Source: Flavobacteriia bacterium (lineage in GTDB: Bacteria > Bacteroidota > Bacteroidia > Flavobacteriales > Flavobacteriaceae). Taken from it: a stretch of DNA of 34,657 bases. A model generated the notes under the pieces. That model was not told the DNA's origin. It was given only the letters and a program-made list of their open reading frames with translations, and ran no database searches. Positions 1-8,556 of the stretch are shown here, piece after piece. The position numbers and the translations under genes are program-made. Where the stretch lies: contig DAOUPQ010000003.1 of assembly GCA_030626085.1 (NCBI GenBank), positions 1-34,657 of the forward strand. Reading direction: 5' to 3'. Each line of letters begins with the position of its first letter. The stretch's first letter is position 1.

Positions 1-118
1 AAATAATATATTTATTTCAGCATTATCACATTTCACCTTTTTTCAACAAATCTCACAACCAACAAATCGTTCCACTAATCGTATACTTAAATTTATTGAA
101 ATATCAACAATTATTGGC

Positions 119-1618
119 TTATGCGCTACGCTTATGTTTAAAAATTATATTAAAAATTGCCTTAAAAAAATATTTAGTATCTGTTGTATAAGGGTTTTTG
201 ATTTTTTCTTCCAAATAATCTTTTTCAGATTGCAATACACTCATTACATTACCATTACGATTTAATGCAACATAAGGTGGAATACAGCCTGGTTTTTGAG
301 TTAAACGAAGTTTTTGCATCTCTTTAGGAATATCTTGAAAATATCTTTGAGAAACAGGGCGAATACCTACTAATTTCATATCTCCTTTTAATACATTAAT
401 TAACTGAGGTATTTCATCAAACCAAAACTTTCGCATAAATTTACCCCATGTTGGTATTCTAAAATCTTCTGCTGGTTTACCAGTTTCAGCATATCCATTT
501 ACTTTCAATACATAGTCTTGCAGGTATTCACTGTACGGATGCATGGTTCTGAATTTATAAACCTTAATTATTTTGCCATTTTTGCCTAATCTGGGCATTC
601 TATAAACTGGCCCATAACTTGGATTTAAATCAAATTCAGGTTCATTTTCCTTTTTTACTATAAAATAAATTAATCCATCATAAGTTTTATAATCCATTAT
701 TTTAAAACCACTGCTTACCAATCTGCCTAAACCTTCGGCTTTTGACAATAATCTGTCATTACCTTTAGTAATATCAAAATAGTATTTTTTTGTAAATGAT
801 AATTTTGGCAGAATTCTTTTAAATAAAAATTCTACTAAAAAATAAAAATCCCTAATCACGGGTATATTATTAATGTTCTTTCGATTTTTTCTGGCAGTAA
901 AAGTCTCTAAACACCCGACAAAAATTCCATCTTTTGGTAATTTAGAATTAATTTTTTCTAAATATTTATTAATATACCTTACATCATTTACTTTTTGTAA
1001 ACTTATTATACTCTTAGTATTATTAATCTTATCTAATTTGATACTATTAGCATCTTGTATGATCAACAAGTTTTTATCAGAAAAATCAACATAATTATCT
1101 AAATATCTAAATATATCAATATTTGATATCTTTTTAAATAAAAGTTTATACTTATTATATTCAGAATTATTTTCTCTAAGATCTTGAAGATTTCTGTTTC
1201 TTAATTCTACAAAATCCTGACTCCATTTGAGAAATTTATCTTGAGTAATATTTTCTCTATTACAAATTTCAGCTACACTTGTCGCACCACTTTTCCCTTC
1301 AATAACAATTTTAAACTTGTCATCCTCAGAGAGTTTCGTTCTCTGTAGAGAATTGTTGATAGATTTAGAATTGTTGATTTTTAAAAATTCTTGGCTCCAT
1401 TGATAAAACATCGATGGAGTAATTTTTTCTCTTATACACAACTCACCAATAGTAATACTTCCACTTTGTCCTTCAATAACAATTTTGGTTCTCTCTTTTG
1501 TTGTGAATTTTTCCTTTAAGTTGATATGATTTCCCCCACTCGTAGAATTTAGGAGGTTCTTTCGAAAAACATTTTGGTATTGATCTAAAATGTTTTGTTT
1601 GGGTAATTTTATTTTCAT
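119..1618 (-). CDS. Initiating sugar transferase with two N-terminal IS3-OrfA-like HTH modules
   Basis: Putative polyprenyl-phosphate sugar phosphotransferase that would start the repeat unit at the inner face of the membrane. The C-terminal third (about residues 335-499) has the bacterial sugar-transferase signature: KVYKFRTMHPYSEY, then FWFDEIPQLINVLKGD and KLVGIRPVSQ (about 398-424). Residues about 150-330 resemble the soluble N-terminal region of the Bacteroidota branch of this family; there are no clear transmembrane spans, only an amphipathic stretch near 258-272. Unusually, residues about 41-80 and 100-138 are two related modules (IVIEGxSG...EICxRExIT...KFLKWSQDF) that look like the helix-turn-helix of IS3-family OrfA transposase subunits. 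I start at the ATG at 1618; a TTG seven codons upstream (1639) is also in frame. The gene is separated from the main operon by the divergent plus-strand pair. Sugar transferase is secure; the role of the HTH modules is unknown. Confidence 0.88.
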   Translation of the reverse strand: MKIKLPKQNILDQYQNVFRKNLLNSTSGGNHINLKEKFTTKERTKIVIEGQSGSITIGELCIREKITPSMFYQWSQEFLKINNSKSINNSLQRTKLSEDDKFKIVIEGKSGATSVAEICNRENITQDKFLKWSQDFVELRNRNLQDLRENNSEYNKYKLLFKKISNIDIFRYLDNYVDFSDKNLLIIQDANSIKLDKINNTKSIISLQKVNDVRYINKYLEKINSKLPKDGIFVGCLETFTARKNRKNINNIPVIRDFYFLVEFLFKRILPKLSFTKKYYFDITKGNDRLLSKAEGLGRLVSSGFKIMDYKTYDGLIYFIVKKENEPEFDLNPSYGPVYRMPRLGKNGKIIKVYKFRTMHPYSEYLQDYVLKVNGYAETGKPAEDFRIPTWGKFMRKFWFDEIPQLINVLKGDMKLVGIRPVSQRYFQDIPKEMQKLRLTQKPGCIPPYVALNRNGNVMSVLQSEKDYLEEKIKNPYTTDTKYFFKAIFNIIFKHKRSA

Positions 1619-1998
1619 AGCAAGCAATTTATAAATCAATTAATAAACTAAACCCTATAAAAACAAAAAAAAGTATCCTAAAAAATAAAAAGTTATTTTT
1701 AAAAACAACTAAGTTTTCTTTAGCATACCAACTATTTATATGAGGGGAGCATATAATTGACATTTATTATTTCTTTTTCTTAACGCTGTAAATATACAAA
1801 ATTTTTATTAAAATAATTAGATTTAATGTGAAAAATTAGCTGAATCTATCTTGTAGATAATAGTAAATGATTGATATTCAATATAAATCAAATTTTTGTT
1901 CATCATAATAGTGAAATAAGAAATCTACAAACTTATAAATACATTATCCCTTTCTAAAAATATAATTATATTTGTAGTTATCAATTTCAATTAGAATT
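1619..1998. other. Divergent intergenic region
   Basis: About 380 bases lie between the divergently transcribed sugar transferase gene and the SGNH-lipoprotein gene. The stretch is very AT-rich with no convincing ORF or RNA gene. It should contain promoters for both directions. A TAnnTTTG match is visible for the plus-strand gene (1967-1974). A minus-strand match (CAAACTTA on the plus strand, 1928-1935) is possible but would give a leader of about 300 bases and has no clear -33 partner. Confidence 0.6.
1967..1974 (+). promoter_or_regulatory. Putative Bacteroidota -7 element (TATATTTG)
   Basis: TATATTTG matches the TAnnTTTG -7 consensus used by the Bacteroidota primary sigma factor and ends 24 bases before the ATG at 1999, so the leader would be short. 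I see no good TTTG/TTG -33 element at the expected 19-21 base distance, so this is a single-box match in AT-rich DNA. Confidence 0.4.
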
Positions 1999-2826
1999 AT
2001 GGCAATCAAAAATATTATTTCCTTTCTTATCTTACTATTTGTTCTTACATCATGTGAAAAGAAGACAAATAATTTAACAAAAATTATAAACATTATGGAA
2101 ACTATAAAAGATGTACCTCAAAAAGAATGGGATCTGTTGGCTAACAAAAAGATCTTTTTCGGGCATCAATCTGTTGGCTATAATATGATTGATGGAATTG
2201 AAACCATCTTAAAAGAGAGTTCAAATATCAAACTAAATATCAAAAAAGGAAAAGACTTAAACTTATTTATATCTCCTGTTTTTGCACATAATAACAATGG
2301 TTCCAATAGAGATCCAAAATCTAAAATTGATGCTTTTTGTAAAGCAATGGAAGAAGGATTAGGCGATAAGGTTGATATGGCAGGTTTTAAATTTTGTTAT
2401 GTTGATTTTGAAGACGGTTCTGATGCTCTGGAAATTTTTAATTATTATAAAAAAAAGATGGATGAAATAACCATAAAATATCCAAAAGTTAAAATTATTC
2501 ATTTTACCTGCCCAATTAGATCTTTACAAAAGGGACCAAAAGGTATTATAAAGAAACTTTTAGGTAAAGATATTGGTATTAAAGATAATATTGCAAGACA
2601 AGAATTTAATGAACTTTTGTTAAAGGAATACAAAGGTAAGGCTGTTTTTGATCTTGCTAAAGCTGAATCTACTTATTCTGATGGAAGTAGAGAATATTCA
2701 GAAGTTGATGGTAAAAAGATTTTTACAATGATACCAGCATATACGAATGACGGAGGTCATTTATCAAAAAAAGGTAAACTTATTATTGGAAGTGATTTTT
2801 TATTTTTCTTAGCAAACCTTATCTGA
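1999..2826 (+). CDS. SGNH/GDSL-hydrolase-like lipoprotein
   Basis: Putative exported esterase or polysaccharide-modifying hydrolase. The N-terminus is a lipoprotein signal: a short basic start, hydrophobic core and LTSC lipobox with Cys19. The mature part starts with IFFGHQSVGYN (residues 52-62), which sits where SGNH enzymes carry the nucleophile block (Ser58 candidate). It ends with NDGGHLSKKGK, whose D-x-x-H matches the catalytic Asp-His block V. At 275 residues it fits a single SGNH domain. Block I is divergent (GHQS rather than GDS), so catalysis is not assured. It overlaps the next gene by one base (TGATG), so the two are probably translationally coupled. The pair runs against the rest of the locus. 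A role in trimming or deacylating polysaccharide is inferred from location only. Confidence 0.75.
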   Translation: MAIKNIISFLILLFVLTSCEKKTNNLTKIINIMETIKDVPQKEWDLLANKKIFFGHQSVGYNMIDGIETILKESSNIKLNIKKGKDLNLFISPVFAHNNNGSNRDPKSKIDAFCKAMEEGLGDKVDMAGFKFCYVDFEDGSDALEIFNYYKKKMDEITIKYPKVKIIHFTCPIRSLQKGPKGIIKKLLGKDIGIKDNIARQEFNELLLKEYKGKAVFDLAKAESTYSDGSREYSEVDGKKIFTMIPAYTNDGGHLSKKGKLIIGSDFLFFLANLI

Positions 2827-3842
2827 TGGCAGAAATAATTAGAAGAATTGAAGAAAGAGATTTTGAGGCTGTATCAGCAATTTATGATGGAAGAAAAAGT
2901 GTAGAGGAGTTAAAATGGTTGTTTACGGATCCTGATGACTCAACAATTTATAATGCTTTTGTAGCTCTTAAAGGCCAAGATGAAATTATTGGAGTAATTG
3001 GATATCTTACATCTATTTATATTCAAAATAAAACTGAAGTTAAAGGTGTAATTCCAATTTCTTGGAAAATCAAATCAAATTATAAGGGAATTGCAGGTAT
3101 AACTCTATTTAAAGAAGTATTCAAAAAAAGTGATTTTGGTATTACTATAGAAGGGTCAAAATCTGCTCAAAATCTATATTCAATTTTTAAATTTAAATAT
3201 TTTTCAAATATTGATGTTTATTATAAAATTTTAAATATTCCTGAATTTTATAATTCTCTAAATCTAAAGAATTTTTTCAAAAAGACTGGGTTATTTTTAT
3301 TTCTGCTGCCTAGTTTTTTTCGTAAAACTAACAAAGAATCGCTATATAAAGATGTTGAATTTATTAATTATGATGGAAATAACTTTTTGGAAGACAGAGA
3401 GTATGACATTGTTTTTAAGAAAAAAATCACTAAGAATTATATTGATTGGTTACTTGATTGCCCTATACTAGATACTTATGCTTTTAATATTAAAAAAGGC
3501 AAAGAAAATCTTGGTGTTTGTATTTTGTATATTCAAAAAATAAATAACGTAAAAAAAGGAAGAATTGTGCACATTCCATTTTTGGGTTTTGACAATAATA
3601 TATGGAATAGTGTAATTAAAAAATGTTTAACATTTTTTAGGAAAGAAGGATGTTGTGTCGTTACAGGTTTAGCACATCATAAAATGAGCCACCTTGGTTT
3701 TGTAGGTATAGGATCAAAAAAAATAAAGAAACACCATAAACCTTTATTTATAAAAGATATCAATCATAATTTAACATCAATCAATTTAGATAATTGGCAT
3801 TTACAGTATTCGGAAGGAGATAAGGCATATAGAGGGATTTAG
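2826..3842 (+). CDS. GNAT-family acetyltransferase
   Basis: Putative acyl-CoA N-acyltransferase of the type common in polysaccharide loci. The N-terminal part (about residues 1-140) reads as a GNAT fold: IRRIEERDFEAVSAIYD, then a central strand with EIIGVIGYLTS and the region PISWKIKSNYKGIAG where the acetyl-CoA loop would lie. The C-terminal half has a second GNAT-like layout and ends with WHLQYSEGDKAYRG, resembling the C-terminal W...GDxD box of sugar N-acyltransferases. At 338 residues it is about twice a minimal GNAT domain, so a double-GNAT arrangement is likely. The ATG overlaps the TGA of the preceding gene. The substrate is unknown; an amino sugar or a lipid-linked glycan is plausible. 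Confidence 0.7.
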   Translation: MAEIIRRIEERDFEAVSAIYDGRKSVEELKWLFTDPDDSTIYNAFVALKGQDEIIGVIGYLTSIYIQNKTEVKGVIPISWKIKSNYKGIAGITLFKEVFKKSDFGITIEGSKSAQNLYSIFKFKYFSNIDVYYKILNIPEFYNSLNLKNFFKKTGLFLFLLPSFFRKTNKESLYKDVEFINYDGNNFLEDREYDIVFKKKITKNYIDWLLDCPILDTYAFNIKKGKENLGVCILYIQKINNVKKGRIVHIPFLGFDNNIWNSVIKKCLTFFRKEGCCVVTGLAHHKMSHLGFVGIGSKKIKKHHKPLFIKDINHNLTSINLDNWHLQYSEGDKAYRGI

Positions 3843-3857
3843 GAAGACTTATAAAAT

Positions 3858-4487
3858 TTAAATTTCCATTTTTAATCTAAGTTTTTCAATATTTGCTATT
3901 CTTTTTACATAACGCTTCCCATCTCTTTCATACCAAGCCTTAGCACTACTTTTGATTATTGCAGGTGTGCCTGCCAACAAAACATTTGAGGTTGATATTG
4001 ATTTATTGACTAGAGAATTTGATGCAACTGAAATATTATCTCCTAATATAATATCTGAGCCCATAATTAGAGCCCCAGAAGATAAATAAAGACCATCTCC
4101 AATTAGTTTTCCTCCCCCCCCAATACAAGTTGAGGTGTGTAAAACACAAAAATTCCCCGCTTTTATTGAACTATTTATAACAATTGTTCCATAATGAGGT
4201 ATAAGCAAACCATATCCAAATGTATTATACCCTATGGTAAATCCTAATTTAACTCCTAATCTTTTATAACGCCATCTATGGAAATAGCATTTAAATCCAA
4301 CAACTTTACTATTTCTTTTTACATTATCATAATATGCAACATACCTCATTGAACGTAAAAACATTAAGATATAGTTAGGTGAAGTAAAATTTTTTAACCT
4401 TTCTCTACAATTAATTTTTGCTGATTTATTAGCGATAATTCTATCTGCCGAAATATAAAAAAGTAATTCTTTTTTTGATAAAATCAT
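3858..4487 (-). CDS. Serine-acetyltransferase-like hexapeptide O-acetyltransferase
   Basis: Left-handed beta-helix acyltransferase that probably transfers acetyl from acetyl-CoA to a sugar hydroxyl. Hexapeptide repeats run from about residue 85 to 175 (IGYNTFGYGLLIPHYGTIV, then IGGGGKLIGDGLYLSSGALI, then ILGDNISVASNSLV). The order and the LLAGTPA closing turn match CysE-type enzymes found in capsule and O-antigen clusters. The His in IPHYGT is the likely catalytic base. It is the last gene of the long minus-strand run and ends 15 bases from the convergent stop at 3842. A housekeeping CysE role is unlikely because of context and the short N-terminal domain. Confidence 0.82.
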   Translation of the reverse strand: MILSKKELLFYISADRIIANKSAKINCRERLKNFTSPNYILMFLRSMRYVAYYDNVKRNSKVVGFKCYFHRWRYKRLGVKLGFTIGYNTFGYGLLIPHYGTIVINSSIKAGNFCVLHTSTCIGGGGKLIGDGLYLSSGALIMGSDIILGDNISVASNSLVNKSISTSNVLLAGTPAIIKSSAKAWYERDGKRYVKRIANIEKLRLKMEI

Positions 4488-4550
4488 TTTTTTATCTAAT
4501 ATTAGAGTATAATTAAGTAGTATTTATTGTTTCCAGTTTAAATCTGTATT

Positions 4551-5300
4551 TTATACATAAAAATACTTTTTAATTATATTTTTTACATTTTGTAATACAA
4601 GTTCTTTGGCCCATAGTAAGGAGTTCTTATGCCACCTTTGAGGATGAAAAGTAAACATTATTTTTTTAGGTAATTCGGAAGAATTTATTGCTTTGATTAT
4701 CTGATTAGTAGAATGGTACTTTTGTTCAAAGGAACCATTAACTTTATCTCTAACACTAACTTTATGACCATCCCACCTTCTACCTGTATCTGTTAAATAA
4801 AATACTTGGTTAAAATCAACGTCAAAATAGGGTTCGCCAATTATGTCAAAATCCAAATAATTATATTTTTTCCATAGTTCTTTATTATCAAATTTTGATC
4901 TAGGACTTCCATGCATACAGATAGTCTCAACATTTACCAATTCCCTTATTTCATTTAAATGCTGTTCGAATTGATCTATTGCTAAATCAACATCTCCTCT
5001 TGCTGTATCCATTGTTTCATAATGATAGCCTAATTCATGACCTAAACTATCAATTTGCAATATAATATCTTCATCCCAACTCTCAGGAACTGCTCTAAAA
5101 TAATAAGATCCTTTTATACCTAATTTATTCTGAATCTGAGCAAATTTCAAAGAATTTTGTGGTAATAAATCAACATCATGCCTTAGAATTACAACTTTAT
5201 TTTTAGGTTTTTTAATAAACTCTTCAAAAGTCTGAAAAGAATAGTTTTTTTCCTTAAGAGTTGTAATTAATTCAGTATATTTTTTTAAAGTAAAATCCAT
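4551..5300 (-). CDS. NodB-like polysaccharide deacetylase family protein
   Basis: Putative metal-dependent carbohydrate deacetylase (divergent CE4/NodB fold). The RHDVD motif (residues 40-44) provides the first Asp and the metal-binding Asp, and GHELGYHYE supplies the histidines of motif 2. The FTFHPQRWH segment near the C-terminus matches the late motif carrying the catalytic His. No signal peptide or transmembrane span is seen, so it probably acts in the cytoplasm on a nucleotide- or lipid-linked sugar. I start at the ATG at 5300 (MDFTLKKYTEL); a TTG ten codons further upstream is in frame but gives an unconvincing extension. It follows the DUF354 gene after a gap of about 110 bases. Confidence 0.78.
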   Translation of the reverse strand: MDFTLKKYTELITTLKEKNYSFQTFEEFIKKPKNKVVILRHDVDLLPQNSLKFAQIQNKLGIKGSYYFRAVPESWDEDIILQIDSLGHELGYHYETMDTARGDVDLAIDQFEQHLNEIRELVNVETICMHGSPRSKFDNKELWKKYNYLDFDIIGEPYFDVDFNQVFYLTDTGRRWDGHKVSVRDKVNGSFEQKYHSTNQIIKAINSSELPKKIMFTFHPQRWHKNSLLWAKELVLQNVKNIIKKYFYV

Positions 5301-5411
5301 TTTATTTTTTAAATAAATTTTGATAATCAATATTATCTTTTAGAGTTACCCATTTAAGTCGCAAAATCATAATAGATAAAGACTTTTAAACCCAATGAAC
5401 ATATATGACGA

Positions 5412-6533
5412 TTAGATATTTTCATAGAATTTAAAATTTTGATTACAAATCAGTTCTTTGAGAACTAAATGGGTAACCCTATTATCTTTAATAATACTAA
5501 CACTTTTTGGATAATTTTCTATAAACCAAATTAAAAACCCAGTAACATCTATTTTATCTTTTAACAAAGCTTTTCTTTTATCTATCCAATTATTTTGTTT
5601 ACTATTTTTAATAATTTCTTCAGCTTTATAAATTGCTAAAATTTGATCATCATGACTCTCAGTAAAATTAAATACTAAACCATATTTTTTTTCAAGTTCA
5701 TTTGTATATAAACGACCTGTATCATCAATGTATATTCCAGGAGTACCAAGAACGGCTCCTTCAGATATCATTGTTCCACTTTCTCCAAATATTAATGATG
5801 CAAATGCCATAGCATCATGAATTTTTTCAGGTTTTAGCGGAAACTTATATTTTAATAAATCGGGAGGTAATTTTTTTTCTGATGATATAAATACTTTTGA
5901 GTATTTAGATAAAGTTTTTACTACTTTTATTTTGTTCTCAATTGACATCCCACTATGATTTATATCATGTGTAGCTTCCCAACTAACAAATCTAACAATA
6001 CAAAACTTTTCTCCTTGTGATAATCCTAACTCATTTATCACTTTACTATTTGGTGTAAATCTATTGGGATGTAAATATGCTAACTCATGATAACCAGAAT
6101 ATTCTATTGTTTTAGCTCCTAAAAATGGATGCATATAATCTGATGTTAAAATAACAGAAGTAAATGGTTTATATAATCTAATTTGCTCAAAATTAAATGT
6201 GTCTTCAAATGATATGTGGGATTTCCTCATTAACCAAGCAATTTGAGCAGCGTAAATTGAACCATGACTCAAAAAAAGATTAGGTTTAAATTTTAAAGAA
6301 ATAACAAACAACTTAAAATTAAATAAAAATAAACCTATAATTTTTCCAAATGATGTTTTAAATTTTTTCCCAAAAGATACATACTCAAAATTATACTTTT
6401 TTAACAAATCAATCTCAAATTCTTTCTCCCTACATGTAAATAATATCTTATGTCCTTTTTTTTGCATTTCCCATGCAAAATTTTTAAACAGATGAACATG
6501 TGCCGGATGGCCAATATCTATCAAAACTTTCAT
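5412..6533 (-). CDS. DUF354 protein, putative GT-B glycosyltransferase
   Basis: The N-terminus MKVLIDIGHPAHVHLFKNF is the hallmark of the DUF354 family, which is related in fold to UDP-GlcNAc 2-epimerase and MurG-type GT-B enzymes. Near residue 250-270, GESGTMISEGAVLGTPGIYI corresponds to the nucleotide-sugar binding loop of that fold. At 373 residues it is a little longer than typical members (about 340-350). The start overlaps the end of the decarboxylase-family gene by four bases. In this context a glycosyltransferase role is most likely; an epimerase-like role cannot be excluded. Confidence 0.82.
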   Translation of the reverse strand: MKVLIDIGHPAHVHLFKNFAWEMQKKGHKILFTCREKEFEIDLLKKYNFEYVSFGKKFKTSFGKIIGLFLFNFKLFVISLKFKPNLFLSHGSIYAAQIAWLMRKSHISFEDTFNFEQIRLYKPFTSVILTSDYMHPFLGAKTIEYSGYHELAYLHPNRFTPNSKVINELGLSQGEKFCIVRFVSWEATHDINHSGMSIENKIKVVKTLSKYSKVFISSEKKLPPDLLKYKFPLKPEKIHDAMAFASLIFGESGTMISEGAVLGTPGIYIDDTGRLYTNELEKKYGLVFNFTESHDDQILAIYKAEEIIKNSKQNNWIDKRKALLKDKIDVTGFLIWFIENYPKSVSIIKDNRVTHLVLKELICNQNFKFYENI

Positions 6534-7333
6534 TCTTCTGCAATTATTGTTTTAATGGCAAAAATCTGTTCTCCTAATTTCACTTTTACCTTGTATCTTA
6601 CAGGGATTATTAAATCAACCTGACTTCCAAAACGAATCATGCCAAACCATTGACCCTGTTTTAGCTCTTGACCAATTTTTACATATGAATCAATTCTTCT
6701 TACCAGTCTTGATGCAGTTTGAACAATTCCAACTGTCATTCTATCATTTTTGATTACCAACGTATTTCTCTCATTTTCTAAAATTGCTTTTGGCTCTTTA
6801 AGAGATAAAAATTTGCCAGCAATATGTTTATTTAGTATTACTTCACCTTTAATCGGTGCACAGTTCTTATGAACATCAAAAGGTGTCATATTAATACCTA
6901 TCAGCCAACATGGAGTTTCTAATAAATCGGTTTGAGTTATTTCATTTAATTTTGCTTTTAAACCTTTTTTTATAGATATTGGAACCTCTCCTTTATTGAT
7001 TTTTTTTATATAAATTATATTTCCATCTGCTGGTGAAACCATTTCGTTTTTCTTAGCATCAATTTTTCTATTTGGGGTTCTCCAAAATCTAATCATGGTT
7101 AATGTAAATGCAAAACCTAAAACCAAAATCGGAATAAGAAAAAATAATAACCAATTATAATTTGGTGGTATTAATCTAACCATAATAAAACAAGTTAAAA
7201 ATGTCAATATTATGGCAATTATATTGTCTTTATACAAATATGTAAGACTAATTCTTGTTTTTTTATGTAAATACAAATAAGTTAAAGAACTTATTATTAA
7301 GCTTTCAAATAAATATGTTAATAATGTAATCAT
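6530..7333 (-). CDS. Phosphatidylserine-decarboxylase-family protein with N-terminal membrane segments
   Basis: Pyruvoyl-dependent decarboxylase family. After about three hydrophobic segments (residues 1-22, 38-54, 60-80) the PSD core follows: MVSPADGNI (98-106), NMTPFDVHKN (148-157) and GMIRFGSQVDLIIP (231-244). The FGS motif with Ser237 matches the self-cleavage site of short (type II) PSDs and archaetidylserine decarboxylases, and Asp103 and His155 match the conserved processing residues. The enzyme therefore looks competent. Phosphatidylserine synthase is not next to it. Instead it sits 6 bases after an ATP-grasp gene and overlaps a DUF354 gene, which suggests it was recruited to a glycan or glycolipid task. 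An ordinary phospholipid role remains possible. Confidence 0.85.
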   Translation of the reverse strand: MITLLTYLFESLIISSLTYLYLHKKTRISLTYLYKDNIIAIILTFLTCFIMVRLIPPNYNWLLFFLIPILVLGFAFTLTMIRFWRTPNRKIDAKKNEMVSPADGNIIYIKKINKGEVPISIKKGLKAKLNEITQTDLLETPCWLIGINMTPFDVHKNCAPIKGEVILNKHIAGKFLSLKEPKAILENERNTLVIKNDRMTVGIVQTASRLVRRIDSYVKIGQELKQGQWFGMIRFGSQVDLIIPVRYKVKVKLGEQIFAIKTIIAEE

Positions 7334-7339
7334 CTTTTT

Positions 7340-8488
7340 TTATCGTTTTAAAATAAAATATGGAAAATATATAATTTCAAAAATTGCAGGTTTTATATCC
7401 TCTAATTCCCATACCGCATATTTAGTGTTTTTTTTAGTCTTAGGATAATTTATGTTTAATAATTTCATTTTAATCATTGTAGGAATATCAGTAACCAAAT
7501 GTCTAAAAGTAGCACTTTCCTGATTATTTTTAATTATTGGCTCTAAGTTATAAATATGATGATATAGGCTCATCAAAATTGGAGACAAACTTTTTTCTGT
7601 CATTGAATGCCATTTCCAAGTACGAGGATTAACTTCTAAAAACTTATAGGTATTGTCTCTTGTGTCAAATTTAAATTCTACTTCACAAACTCCAGTAAAA
7701 CTAACTTTTTTTAATATTTTTTTAGCATATTCGACTAACTCAGGCATTTCAACTGTTTCAGCATAGGTTGTTGCATTTCCAAAATCAGGTGGGTGTTGCC
7801 TTGCTCGTCTTGCAGAAAGTGTAACTAATGGTCTATATCCATCAAACATAAAACAAACAGAATATTGATGTTCACTATTTCCTGGGATAATATCTTGAAT
7901 AATAACTTCTTCATTTGGTATCAATGCTAATGCTTTTTGATAATTATCTTTCAATTCAGTATAGTTTTTACATACAAAAACCTTTTTTTTTGTCTTTGAG
8001 TAAAAAGTATGCATTACAGCAGGTTTAATTATACATGGATAAGTAATGTCTAATTCTTCAATCTCATTCCAACTATTAGCCATCCATGTTTTTGGAATTA
8101 AAATATTTAAATCTGCTGCTAATTTATACGTAAGTCTTTTGTTAAAAAAATATTGAAGTATATCAAAATTGACTGTGCTAACCTTGAAATATTTAGACAA
8201 TTCGTTTTTATTTTCTCCTAATATTCCCACAACTAAATCATTGGTGGGCATTAGCAACCAGTTTTTATATTTACTGTTTTTTCCTAAAAAAAATAATTTA
8301 TTTAATAATTCCCCTTTCTTATATTTTATAAACTTTTTGCAATATTTTGAATGTCGCGTTAAATTAATGATAGTATGATCTAAAAGAATTACAGGAATAT
8401 TATTTTTACCATATATTCTTGTAATTCCCAGTCCTTGTACATGACCTCCAATCACTATTACACCTGGTTTATCTTTATTAATAATCAT
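7340..8488 (-). CDS. ATP-grasp carboxylate-amine ligase family protein (COG3919-like)
   Basis: Predicted ATP-dependent ligase joining a carboxylate to an amine through an acyl-phosphate. The N-terminal pre-ATP-grasp domain contains VIVIGGHVQGLGITRIYG. The central part has PCIIKPAVMHTF (an ATP-binding lysine region) and EVIIQDIIPGNSEHQYS. The metal-binding core is GVCEVEFKFD...FLEVNPRTWKWH (Glu and Asn ligands). At 382 residues it matches the COG3919 type seen in polysaccharide and secondary-metabolite loci. It is followed after 6 bases by the decarboxylase-family gene. The pair could attach an amino acid and then decarboxylate it; that is inference and the substrate is unknown. Confidence 0.82.
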   Translation of the reverse strand: MIINKDKPGVIVIGGHVQGLGITRIYGKNNIPVILLDHTIINLTRHSKYCKKFIKYKKGELLNKLFFLGKNSKYKNWLLMPTNDLVVGILGENKNELSKYFKVSTVNFDILQYFFNKRLTYKLAADLNILIPKTWMANSWNEIEELDITYPCIIKPAVMHTFYSKTKKKVFVCKNYTELKDNYQKALALIPNEEVIIQDIIPGNSEHQYSVCFMFDGYRPLVTLSARRARQHPPDFGNATTYAETVEMPELVEYAKKILKKVSFTGVCEVEFKFDTRDNTYKFLEVNPRTWKWHSMTEKSLSPILMSLYHHIYNLEPIIKNNQESATFRHLVTDIPTMIKMKLLNINYPKTKKNTKYAVWELEDIKPAIFEIIYFPYFILKR

Positions 8489-8556
8489 TATATTATACTT
8501 TTAATGATTTAATCGAAAATAATTCCTTGAGGCTTTGCCTCGGGGTTTCCAATTAA

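Noticed and set aside
873..1094. Short plus-strand open frame inside the sugar transferase gene, with similar ones at 8169-8378, 10686-10967, 14823-15050, 24075-24320 and 33059-33280
   Set aside because: These lie opposite strongly conserved genes, have unlikely residue composition and no recognisable motif; they are antisense shadows.
1180..1618. Reading the start of the sugar transferase gene as a separate transposase gene
   Set aside because: The HTH modules are in one uninterrupted frame with the sugar transferase, no OrfB/integrase part, terminal inverted repeats or target duplication were seen, so a fusion is better supported than an insertion sequence.
3858..4487. Housekeeping serine acetyltransferase (cysE)
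   Set aside because: The hexapeptide domain is CysE-like, but the shorter N-terminal region and position at the end of a polysaccharide operon favour a sugar O-acetyltransferase.
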